A stretch of DNA of 8,344 bases from Rhizobium sp. Q54 (lineage in GTDB: Bacteria > Pseudomonadota > Alphaproteobacteria > SMXS01). Where the stretch lies: positions 1 to 8,344 of the forward strand of contig CAMBYA010000088.1 of assembly GCA_945872035.1 (NCBI GenBank), written 5' to 3'. The translations under genes and the position numbers were made by a program. Below, piece after piece: positions 1 through 6,764 of the stretch. Position 1 is the stretch's first letter. Every line of letters starts with the position of its first letter. The notes under the pieces are model-generated. The model saw nothing but the letters and a program-made list of their open reading frames with translations, ran no database searches and had not been told where the DNA came from.

Positions 1-2
1 AA

Positions 3-386
3 CGATTAATTTTCGAGGCAAAAGCGTTGTTCGACCCGGAACCCGAGGATGAATACGAAGAGCCTCCGATGCTTGGAAAAGTAGCTCTTGAATATCTGGC
101 CGCTCACCTTCCCCAAAAAGGGCTCGAGGTTGGAGACATAGGCCCGGAAGACTGGGGCTGGGTGCTCGATATCAAGAATCCTGAACTCTCGTTATACATA
201 GGGTGCGGTTTCGCCGGCAAGGGCGACTTTGACCTGAATTGTTACTTCTTCCCCGACAAACCCCGGATTTGGCATTTGTTCGGACGGCAGCGCAAAAGGG
301 AGCGCATCAGGAAGATTAAGAATGCCGTTGAAGAGGTCCTGCGCGAGAGTGGCAAGGCCCACGATCTGCGTTGGGTCGTAGATTAG
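3..386 (+). CDS. Unknown small protein, 5'-truncated by window edge
   Basis: The frame is open from the first complete codon at position 3 to a TAG at 384-386, so the true start may lie outside the window. In-window candidate starts are TTG at 27 and ATG at 69, and neither has a convincing ribosome binding site. The visible protein begins with an acidic stretch (DPEPEDEYEE). It then has a probable amphipathic helix (GKVALEYLAAHL), a tryptophan-rich segment EDWGWVLDI, a likely beta segment (LSLYIGCGFAGKGDFDLNCYFF) and a basic C-terminal helix (RQRKRERIRKIKNAVEEVL). There is no signal peptide or membrane segment in the visible part. The alternating strand-like and helix-like pattern and sensible composition support a real gene. 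I do not recognise the family. It is less GC-rich than pyrE or dnaK, which suggests accessory DNA. Confidence 0.6.
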   Translation, partial: RLIFEAKALFDPEPEDEYEEPPMLGKVALEYLAAHLPQKGLEVGDIGPEDWGWVLDIKNPELSLYIGCGFAGKGDFDLNCYFFPDKPRIWHLFGRQRKRERIRKIKNAVEEVLRESGKAHDLRWVVD

Positions 387-884
387 ACGACTGGCTGCTG
401 CGCCCCGCTATGGTCGGCGTGACCAAGGCGCCGGCGAAAGCCGACGCGGGGAAGTGAGTCGATTGAGCGAGGCGATCCACGGCAGTTGATGCGGGGACGC
501 AGTGCCTATCCGTCGAACGCCCGGGTGCTTCTCGCCGCAAAGACTTGGAGATATTGCGGTCAGATCTTCTTTCGGTAGCTATTGCGGCGCGAGTGAATTG
601 CGACCTCACGTGCTTTTGCTTGCTGGCGAGCGTCTTCCATCACTGCCTTGAACGCTTTCGCATCGCCGCTAGCGGTGTCGACAGTGCTTCGACCGACCAC
701 CTTATTATTCTTCACAATTGTGGCTTTGATCCGCATAGGCACGTAGTAAACCGCGTATTCGCGATGCGCAACGTCTGTCGTTGGGCTTGGATTACAGGCT
801 TAGCCGCATCCAATCGGTGCGTCTACTTGCCGACGCCAAATCCTGCTGATAAACCCGATCAAGTTCCCCAGCCCGAGGTTCGCC
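387..884. other. Weakly coding intergenic stretch before pyrE
   Basis: Nearly 500 bases separate the first gene from pyrE. Apart from the possible small minus-strand gene at 560-736, I see no convincing coding region, RNA gene or mobile element. The long plus-strand frame crossing it from 545 reads through pyrE out of frame and is a shadow. Base composition is lower in GC than in pyrE. The pyrE promoter should lie in its right part, but I could not pick out a clear -35/-10 pair. Confidence 0.5.
560..736 (-). CDS. Possible small basic protein of unknown function
   Basis: A minus-strand frame starts at ATG (736-734), or at GTG two codons earlier (742-740), and ends at TGA (562-560). It gives about 58 residues beginning MRIKATIVKNNKVVG. 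The product is strongly charged. It has an N-terminal strand-like part (IKATIVKNNKVVGRSTV) followed by a helix-like part (AKAFKAVMEDARQQAKAREVAI) and a basic tail. Third codon positions lean to G/C as in a real gene, more so than chance would demand in this lower-GC stretch. There is no clear Shine-Dalgarno sequence upstream. The frame stays open for about 18 codons before the GTG without another usual start codon, so this may be a remnant of a longer gene. I do not recognise a family. Confidence 0.35.
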   Translation of the reverse strand: MRIKATIVKNNKVVGRSTVDTASGDAKAFKAVMEDARQQAKAREVAIHSRRNSYRKKI

Positions 885-1466
885 ATGTCCGACGCCGCCA
901 GCATCCTTGCGCCCAATCCGGCGCGCCTTGCCGAGATCATCCGCGCCAAGTCGTTCGGCATGGGCAAGATCATCAGGCTGGCGTCGGGGCGCGAGAGCAA
1001 TTTCTACTTCAACATGAAGCCGACCATGCTGGACCCGGAAGGCTCGGCGCTGATCGCCGCCGCCTTCGTGGAGGTGATGAAGCGGGAGAAGCCCGACTTC
1101 ATCGCCGGGCTGGAGCTGGGCGCGGTGCCGCCGCTGGCCTGCGCCACCATGGCGAGCTGGCTGGCCGGCGCGCCGGTGCCATGCCTGATCGTGCGCAAGC
1201 AGCCCAAGGAGCACGGCACCCGCCTGCCGATCGAGGGACTGCCGTCGGACGATGCGCTGAACGGCGCGACGGTGCTGATGATCGAGGACGTCACCACCAC
1301 CGGCGGCTCGGTGCTGAAGGCGGTGCGCACCATGCGCGAGATGGGCGCGCAGGTCACGAAGGTGCTGACCATCGTCGACCGCCAGGAAGGCGCCGCCGAG
1401 GAGCTGGCGAAGGAAGGGCTGGAGCTGCTGTCGGTGTTCAGGGCCGAGACGTTTCTGAAGGGGTAA
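885..1466 (+). CDS. pyrE: Orotate phosphoribosyltransferase
   Basis: PyrE joins orotate to PRPP to make orotidine 5'-monophosphate, the fifth step of de novo UMP synthesis; it is a cytoplasmic dimer. The 193-residue product has the type I phosphoribosyltransferase PRPP-binding motif at residues 130-142 (VLMIEDVTTTGGS) with the paired acidic residues E134 and D135. It also has the RKQPKEHGT segment (104-112), which matches the conserved Lys/His loop that contacts PRPP from the neighbouring subunit. SGRESNFYFNMK (35-45) is the N-terminal orotate-side region. The length is slightly below the roughly 210 residues of the E. coli enzyme but usual for the family. ATG 885 is preceded by a CGAGG ribosome binding site about six bases upstream. 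The gene ends 19 bases before the inverted-repeat nuclease cassette, whose left hairpin may serve as its transcription end. Confidence 0.95.
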   Translation: MSDAASILAPNPARLAEIIRAKSFGMGKIIRLASGRESNFYFNMKPTMLDPEGSALIAAAFVEVMKREKPDFIAGLELGAVPPLACATMASWLAGAPVPCLIVRKQPKEHGTRLPIEGLPSDDALNGATVLMIEDVTTTGGSVLKAVRTMREMGAQVTKVLTIVDRQEGAAEELAKEGLELLSVFRAETFLKG

Positions 1467-1485
1467 ACCTTTCAAATAAAATAAC

Positions 1486-1526
1486 AATCGTCATCCCCGC
1501 GCACGCGGGGACCCAGCTCTTCGTAG
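1486..1526 (+). repeat. Left 41-bp inverted-repeat arm with internal hairpin
   Basis: This arm is identical, as reverse complement, to 1939-1979 over all 41 bases; similarity continues inward with mismatches for about seven more bases. Inside it TCCCCGCG (1494-1501) and CGCGGGGA (1504-1511) form an 8-bp stem around CA, preceded by GTCA and followed by CCCAGCTCTTCGTAG. It lies 19 bases after the pyrE stop codon and could act as a transcript-end or mRNA-stabilising hairpin, although no T-tract follows it. Confidence 0.9.
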
Positions 1527-1574
1527 GGCTCGGTCTCCCAACATGCGATGGTGATGACTCGATGGTCTCAGCGA

Positions 1575-1595
1575 TGATAGCCTTCCGGGCTATCA
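1575..1595 (+). other. Hairpin in the leader of the GIY-YIG gene
   Basis: TGATAGCC (1575-1582) pairs perfectly with GGCTATCA (1588-1595) around a TTCCG loop. It ends 20 bases before the proposed ATG at 1616. No T-tract follows, so it is not an obvious terminator. It could affect translation of the nuclease or be a structural part of the element. The structure is seen in the sequence; the role is inferred. Confidence 0.45.
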
Positions 1596-1615
1596 GTACC
1601 TTTCAGACCCGCCGC

Positions 1616-1909
1616 ATGTTCGACGCCTTTGTTTACATTCTCGCCAGCGAGCGCAATGGCACACTGTATGTTGGCGTCACGTCAAATCTTCCCAAACGCA
1701 TCCATGAGCACCGGACCGATGTCCTGGATGGATTCACGTCACGCCACAACGTGAAGATGCTGGTCTACTACGAGGCGCACGACAGCATTCAGGGTGCGAT
1801 CTGGCGTGAGAAGACCCTCAAGAAGTGGCGGCGAAGCTGGAAGCTGCAGTTGATCGAGGACAACAATCCGCAGTGGCGCGACCTCTTTGACGACATCGCC
1901 ATCCCTTGA
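1616..1909 (+). CDS. Small GIY-YIG nuclease (YhbQ/UPF0213-like)
   Basis: The 97-residue product is a single GIY-YIG domain of the COG2827/YhbQ-like type. The degenerate GIY and YIG halves are VYI (residues 6-8) and YVG (18-20). They are followed by VTSNLPKRIHEHR (21-33) with the conserved R28, then GFTSRHNVKMLVYYE (39-53), and the helix REKTLKKW (64-71) with E65 as the likely metal-binding glutamate. All key positions are present, so the domain should be intact. Family members are single-domain DNA nucleases of poorly known role. I chose ATG 1616 because MFDAFVYILAS matches the usual family start. In-frame ATGs at 1562 and 1574 exist but would add sequence foreign to the family, and no start has a strong ribosome binding site. 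The gene is less GC-rich than pyrE. It is the only gene inside the inverted-repeat cassette, which suggests that it acts on or moves the element. Confidence 0.85.
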   Translation: MFDAFVYILASERNGTLYVGVTSNLPKRIHEHRTDVLDGFTSRHNVKMLVYYEAHDSIQGAIWREKTLKKWRRSWKLQLIEDNNPQWRDLFDDIAIP

Positions 1910-1938
1910 AAAGAATGGATGTCATCAGTGCCGGGGCT

Positions 1939-1979
1939 CTACGAAGAGCTGGGTCCCCGCGTGCGCGGGGATGACGATT
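1939..1979 (-). repeat. Right 41-bp inverted-repeat arm with internal hairpin
   Basis: This is the exact reverse complement of 1486-1526. Its hairpin is TCCCCGCG (1954-1961), TG, CGCGGGGA (1964-1971). On the plus strand the hairpin is followed, after TGACGA, by an AT-rich run (1977-1994) containing several T-tracts, so it could weakly terminate nuclease transcription. It begins 29 bases after the nuclease stop and ends 20 bases before the stop codon of the convergent cupin gene. Confidence 0.9.
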
Positions 1980-1999
1980 TATTATAGTATTTTAGGAAC

Positions 2000-2422
2000 T
2001 TAACCCTGCCCCGGCCGCCAACCCTCGGGTGCCATCTCGAAACCCGAGAACTCGAAACCGGGCGCCACCGTGCAGCCGACCAGCGTCCAGTTGCCCTGGC
2101 TTTCGGCCGCCTGCCAGGCGTGCGGCGGGATGACGGCCTGGGGAAGCTGGCCCAGGTCGAGCTGGTTGCCGAGGATGTGGCGGGACATGGCCTTTCCGTT
2201 CGCCGACACCGACAGCAGCAGCGGCGCGCCGGCATACCAGTGCCAGATCTCGGTGGCGTCGATGCGGTGCCAGTGGGACCGCTCGCCGGCGCGCAGCAGG
2301 TAGTAGATCGAGGTGAGCGGGCCGCGCCCCTCGCCGGGCGCGCGAAAGATCTCGCGGTAGTGGCCACCCTCCGGATGGGGCAGCAGTCCGAGACGCGCGA
2401 TGATCGCGTCCGCGTCGGTCAT
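2000..2422 (-). CDS. Cupin_5 (DUF985) family protein
   Basis: The 140-residue product fits the cupin_5/DUF985 family, small beta-barrel proteins related to yeast YML079w. The recognisable blocks are [14 protein letters not shown] (13-26), TSIYYLL (37-43), [16 protein letters not shown] (50-65), the segment [12 protein letters not shown] (95-106), and the C-terminal [16 protein letters not shown] (116-131). The histidines at 50, 52, 61 and 101 lie in the pocket-forming strands and could bind metal or substrate, but the biochemical activity of the family is not established. The start ATG (2422-2420, read on the minus strand) has a good upstream GGAGAG, and the length is close to the family norm. 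It converges with the nuclease cassette and is transcribed divergently from dnaK, sharing a 185-bp upstream region. Confidence 0.88.
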   Translation of the reverse strand: MTDADAIIARLGLLPHPEGGHYREIFRAPGEGRGPLTSIYYLLRAGERSHWHRIDATEIWHWYAGAPLLLSVSANGKAMSRHILGNQLDLGQLPQAVIPPHAWQAAESQGNWTLVGCTVAPGFEFSGFEMAPEGWRPGQG

Positions 2423-2483
2423 GGGCGCTCTCCGGCGGGATTCAAGGCATTTGGAAGATTCACGAATTTCGAGTCATCAGTGG

Positions 2484-2512
2484 TTGTAGGCCAAAAAACG
2501 CCTCACTATATA
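2484..2512 (+). promoter_or_regulatory. Candidate dnaK promoter
   Basis: TTGTAG (2484-2489) and TATATA (2507-2512) are separated by exactly 17 bases, a reasonable housekeeping-sigma arrangement. The same place partly fits the alphaproteobacterial heat-shock sigma-32 pattern: GTTG for CTTG, and ACTATAT for CYTATNT at 2505-2511. A dnaK promoter would be expected to answer to RpoH. Transcription would start near 2519, leaving a leader of about 90 bases. There is no CIRCE-type inverted repeat in the leader, so HrcA control is not indicated. Confidence 0.45.
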
Positions 2513-2532
2513 ACGGCCGAACCAAAATACGA

Positions 2533-2584
2533 GGCTCCCGAGGGGGCCGGCGCGGTGCACGACGTGGCTGCCCCGGTCCGCCAC
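2533..2584 (+). other. Two short hairpins in the dnaK leader
   Basis: GGCTCC (2533-2538) can pair with GGGGCC (2543-2548), including one G-U pair, around a CGAG loop. GTGGC (2564-2568) can pair with GCCAC (2580-2584) around eleven bases. The second ends nine bases before the GAGGAG ribosome binding site (2594-2599). Such stems could be temperature-sensitive leader structure, but in GC-rich DNA stems this short also arise by chance. Confidence 0.25.
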
Positions 2585-2607
2585 AAGGAAAAAGAGGAGA
2601 ACACGAC

Positions 2608-4530
<1,923 letters not shown>

Positions 4531-4542
4531 CTCAAGTGTGAC

Positions 4543-4575
4543 CGGGCGGCAGGCAACCCCTGCCGCCCGTTGTTT
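4543..4575 (+). terminator. Strong hairpin between dnaK and dnaJ
   Basis: CGGGCGGCAGG (4543-4553) pairs perfectly over 11 bases with CCTGCCGCCCG (4559-4569) around a CAACC loop. TTGTTT follows at 4570-4575. This is the form of an intrinsic terminator with a short, interrupted T-tract. Because dnaJ starts only 24 bases downstream and has no obvious promoter of its own, the hairpin is more likely a partial terminator or RNA-processing and stabilising site that makes dnaK mRNA more abundant than dnaJ mRNA. Confidence 0.75.
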
Positions 4576-4598
4576 CGAGGAATTCCAGGGACGCGTGG

Positions 4599-5741
4599 AT
4601 GTCGAAGGTCTGTTACTACGAGATGCTCGGCATCAGCCGTGAGTCCGACGATGGCGAGATCAAGAAGGCATTCCGCGCCAAGGCCATGGAGTGCCATCCG
4701 GACCGCCATCCCGGCGATACGGACGCCGAGCGCAAGTTCAAGGAAATCAACGAGGCCTACGAGGTCCTGAAGGACCCGCAGAAGCGGGCCGCCTACAATC
4801 AGTTCGGCCATGCCGCGTTCGAGAACGGCGGCGGCCGGCCCGGCGGCGGCGGGTTCGATTTCAACTTCAACGGGTCGTTCAGCGACATCTTCGAGGATCT
4901 TTTCGGCGGCGCTTTCGGCCAGCGCGGCGGCCAGCGCCGCGGCGGCCCGCAGCGCGGCGCCGACATGCGCTACGACTACGCGGTGACGCTGGAAGAGGCG
5001 TTCGCCGGCAAGCAGGCCGAGATCGACGTCAACACGTCGGTCGCCTGCCAACCCTGCGGCGGCACCGGCGCGGCGCCCGGCTCCAAGCCGGTCGATTGCC
5101 CGACCTGCCGCGGCATGGGCAAGGTGCGCGCCCAGCAAGGCTTCTTCACTGTCGAGCGGACCTGCCCGACCTGCCACGGCGCGGGCCAGACCGTGAGCGA
5201 TCCGTGCACCGCCTGCCATGGCGCCGGGCACGTGACCCGCGACAAGACCCTGTCGGTCTCCATTCCCGCCGGCGTCGAGAACGGCACCCGCATCCGCCTG
5301 TCCGGCGAGGGCGAGGCCGGCACGCGCGGCGGCCCCTCGGGCGATCTCTACATCTTCCTGTCGGTGAAGCCCCACAGCATCTTCGAGCGCGACGGCATGG
5401 ACCTGCATGTGAGCGTGCCGATCCCCATGACCACCGCCGCTCTCGGCGGCTCCATCGAGGTGCCGACCATCGACGGCAAGAAGGCCAAGGTCGCGATTCC
5501 CGAAGGCACCCAGACCGGCCGTCAGTTCCGCCTGCGCGGCAAGGGCATGCCCCGGCTGCAGCGCGGCGGCATCGGCGACATGTTCGTGCATGTGGGCGTC
5601 GAGACTCCGGTCAACCTCACCAAGGACCAGCAACGCCTGCTGCGCGAGTTCGAGGCCGCCGGCGGCGGCAAATCCAGTCCCCAATCCGACGGCTTCTTCG
5701 TCAAGGCGAAGGAGTTCTGGGACGACCTGATCAAGGATTAG
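4599..5741 (+). CDS. dnaJ: Chaperone DnaJ (Hsp40, type I)
   Basis: DnaJ delivers unfolded clients to DnaK and stimulates its ATPase. The 380-residue product has the full type I layout. The J domain (about 1-70) carries the HPD motif at 33-35. A Gly/Phe-rich linker follows (about 77-120: [20 protein letters not shown] and on). The four zinc-binding CxxCxGxG repeats lie at 150-157 (CQPCGGTG), 167-174 (CPTCRGMG), 189-196 (CPTCHGAG) and 203-210 (CTACHGAG). Two client-binding beta domains and a dimerisation tail complete it. The N-terminus [13 protein letters not shown] is slightly unlike the common KRDYYEVLGV, with a Cys at residue 5, but the rest is canonical. ATG 4599 has AGGG at 4587-4590. It is co-directional with dnaK and probably co-transcribed through the intergenic hairpin. 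A 209-base gap containing a palindromic element separates it from dapB. Confidence 0.98.
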   Translation: MSKVCYYEMLGISRESDDGEIKKAFRAKAMECHPDRHPGDTDAERKFKEINEAYEVLKDPQKRAAYNQFGHAAFENGGGRPGGGGFDFNFNGSFSDIFEDLFGGAFGQRGGQRRGGPQRGADMRYDYAVTLEEAFAGKQAEIDVNTSVACQPCGGTGAAPGSKPVDCPTCRGMGKVRAQQGFFTVERTCPTCHGAGQTVSDPCTACHGAGHVTRDKTLSVSIPAGVENGTRIRLSGEGEAGTRGGPSGDLYIFLSVKPHSIFERDGMDLHVSVPIPMTTAALGGSIEVPTIDGKKAKVAIPEGTQTGRQFRLRGKGMPRLQRGGIGDMFVHVGVETPVNLTKDQQRLLREFEAAGGGKSSPQSDGFFVKAKEFWDDLIKD

Positions 5742-5795
5742 GGTTCGGCCCATCCGCGTTTCGTGATAGATGCGATCCGTGCCATTCCCCTCTCG

Positions 5796-5825
5796 TTGTC
5801 ATCCCCGCCTTGAGCGGGGATCCAT
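5796..5825 (+). repeat. Left arm of miniature palindromic element
   Basis: The first 25 bases (5796-5820) are identical to the reverse complement of 5908-5932; after one mismatch, CCAT continues the match. The arm contains the hairpin ATCCCCGC (5801-5808), loop CTTGA, GCGGGGAT (5814-5821). The GTCATCCCCGC...GCGGGGA core is shared with the arms of the nuclease cassette at 1486-1979; only the loop and the inner flank differ. Confidence 0.88.
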
Positions 5826-5902
5826 GGGCGTGGAGGCCGCGCCGCATGGGAGAACGGCTCATTCGCCCGGTCCCGGCGTCTGAAAACCGTCGTTGCCCAG
5901 AA

Positions 5903-5932
5903 ATGGGTCCCCGCTCAAGGCGGGGATGACAA
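5903..5932 (-). repeat. Right arm of miniature palindromic element
   Basis: This is the reverse complement of 5796-5825 apart from one base (G at 5907). Its hairpin is TCCCCGC (5908-5914), loop TCAAG, GCGGGGA (5920-5926). The arm ends eight bases before the GGGGA ribosome binding site of dapB, so any transcript arriving from dnaJ carries this fold directly ahead of the dapB start. Confidence 0.88.
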
Positions 5933-5950
5933 GAAAATGTGGGGACAACC

Positions 5951-6757
5951 ATGAGCGATCTTGCAGTGGGCATCCTGGGGGGCGCGGGCCGCATGGGCCG
6001 GGCGCTGGTGCGCGCGGTCACCGAGGCCAAGGGCGCGACGGTCATCGGCGCGGTCGACGCGCCGGGCAATCCGGAGATGGGCAAGGACCTGGGCACGCTG
6101 GCAGGCATCGACCCGCTCGGCGTGACGCTGGGCGGCGACGTGAGGGCACTGTTCCAGAAGGCGGACGTGATCATCGATTTCACCATTCCCAGGGTCACCG
6201 CCGAGAACGCCCGCATCGCCGCCGAGACGGGCACGGCCTATGTGGTCGGCACAACGGGCCTCGAGCCCGAGCAGCAGGCCGCGATCGCCGAAGCGGGCAG
6301 GCGCGCCGTCGTCGTGCAGGCGGCCAATTTCTCGCTGGGCGTCAACCTGACCATCGCGCTCACCCGTCGGCTCGCCGAGGTGCTGGATGACAGCTTCGAT
6401 ATCGAGATCGTCGAGATGCACCACCGCCACAAGGTGGACGCGCCCTCGGGGACGGCGCTGGCGCTGGGCCGCGCCGCCGCGGAGGGACGCGGCGTGACGC
6501 TGGAGGACAAGGCCGACCGGGGCCGGGACGGCATCACCGGCGCCCGCAAGCGCGGCGACATCGGCTTCGCGGTGCTGCGGGGCGGCAACGTGGCGGGCGA
6601 CCACACGGTTGTCTTCGCCGCCGACGACGAGCGCATCGAGCTGACCCACAAGGCCGGCGACCGGATCATCTTCGCCCGCGGGGCGGTGCACGCGGCCCTG
6701 TGGACCGCAGGGAAGTCCGCCGGCTACTACACGATGCAGGACGTGCTCGAGTTCTGA
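5951..6757 (+). CDS. dapB: 4-hydroxy-tetrahydrodipicolinate reductase
   Basis: DapB reduces the DapA product to tetrahydrodipicolinate with NAD(P)H, in the diaminopimelate/lysine pathway that feeds peptidoglycan; it is a cytoplasmic tetramer. The 268-residue product has the nucleotide-binding GGAGRMG (10-16) at the N-terminus, DFTIP (76-80), and GTTG (100-103). NFSLGVNL (126-133) follows, and then the signature EMHHRHKVDAPSGTA (155-169), in which H157 and K161 match the catalytic His and Lys of E. coli DapB. K161 and the following DAPSGT bind substrate. ATG 5951 is preferred over an in-frame GTG at 5939 because GGGGA at 5941-5945 is correctly spaced before it and SDLAVGILGGAG is the normal family start. 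It lies downstream of dnaJ in the same direction, with a palindromic element between them. Confidence 0.97.
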   Translation: MSDLAVGILGGAGRMGRALVRAVTEAKGATVIGAVDAPGNPEMGKDLGTLAGIDPLGVTLGGDVRALFQKADVIIDFTIPRVTAENARIAAETGTAYVVGTTGLEPEQQAAIAEAGRRAVVVQAANFSLGVNLTIALTRRLAEVLDDSFDIEIVEMHHRHKVDAPSGTALALGRAAAEGRGVTLEDKADRGRDGITGARKRGDIGFAVLRGGNVAGDHTVVFAADDERIELTHKAGDRIIFARGAVHAALWTAGKSAGYYTMQDVLEF

Positions 6758-6764
6758 CGTACCC

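Larger units (their letters stand above)
1486..1979. mobile_element. GIY-YIG nuclease cassette bounded by 41-bp inverted repeats
   Basis: A 494-bp unit is bounded by perfect 41-bp inverted repeats (1486-1526 and 1939-1979) and contains a single gene, a small GIY-YIG nuclease. The repeats are outward-symmetrical, and each carries an internal 8-bp palindromic hairpin. The outside flanks are AT-rich (1466-1485 and 1980-2000) although the neighbourhood is GC-rich. The unit lies between the convergent pyrE and cupin genes, a neutral landing place. I could not find a clear target-site duplication. The layout of terminal inverted repeats around one nuclease gene resembles a mobile unit, but there is no recognisable transposase. 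The mobile interpretation is inference; the repeat structure is directly visible. Confidence 0.65.
5796..5932. mobile_element. Gene-less palindromic element (REP/MITE-like)
   Basis: About 137 bp bounded by inverted arms (25 identical bases plus four after a mismatch) lie in the dnaJ-dapB gap. The inner 77 bases hold no credible gene. The arms have the same core as the nuclease cassette near pyrE, so this looks like a non-autonomous relative, or a pair of inverted REP-type repeats. An inner GGGC/GCCC match (5826-5829 and 5895-5898) extends the symmetry with a small insertion. The repeat structure is seen directly; mobility is inferred. Confidence 0.65.

Noticed and set aside
424..463. GCCGGC-GAAA-GCCGAC as a terminator for the first gene
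   Set aside because: The stem contains a mismatch, is short, lacks a T-tract, and such matches are expected by chance in GC-rich DNA.
1521..1526. GTAG next to the left-arm hairpin as a classical REP/RAYT signature
   Set aside because: In RAYT-linked REPs GTAG or GGAG lies directly 5' of the hairpin on the same strand. Here it lies 11 bases 3' of the stem, so the match is probably fortuitous, and no RAYT gene is present in the window.
545..1909. A 454-codon plus-strand open frame ending in the GIY-YIG domain
   Set aside because: Most of it runs through pyrE in another frame, giving Arg/Ala/Gly-rich shadow sequence, and then translates the left inverted repeat as IVIPAHAGTQ. Only the last 97 codons, from ATG 1616, look like a protein family, so this is not a fusion protein.
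1466..2000. Target-site duplication around the nuclease cassette
   Set aside because: Both flanks are AT-rich, but I found no convincing direct repeat immediately outside the two arms.
5939..5953. GTG start for dapB four codons upstream
   Set aside because: The GGGGA ribosome binding site at 5941-5945 overlaps it and is correctly spaced for ATG 5951, which also matches the usual DapB N-terminus.
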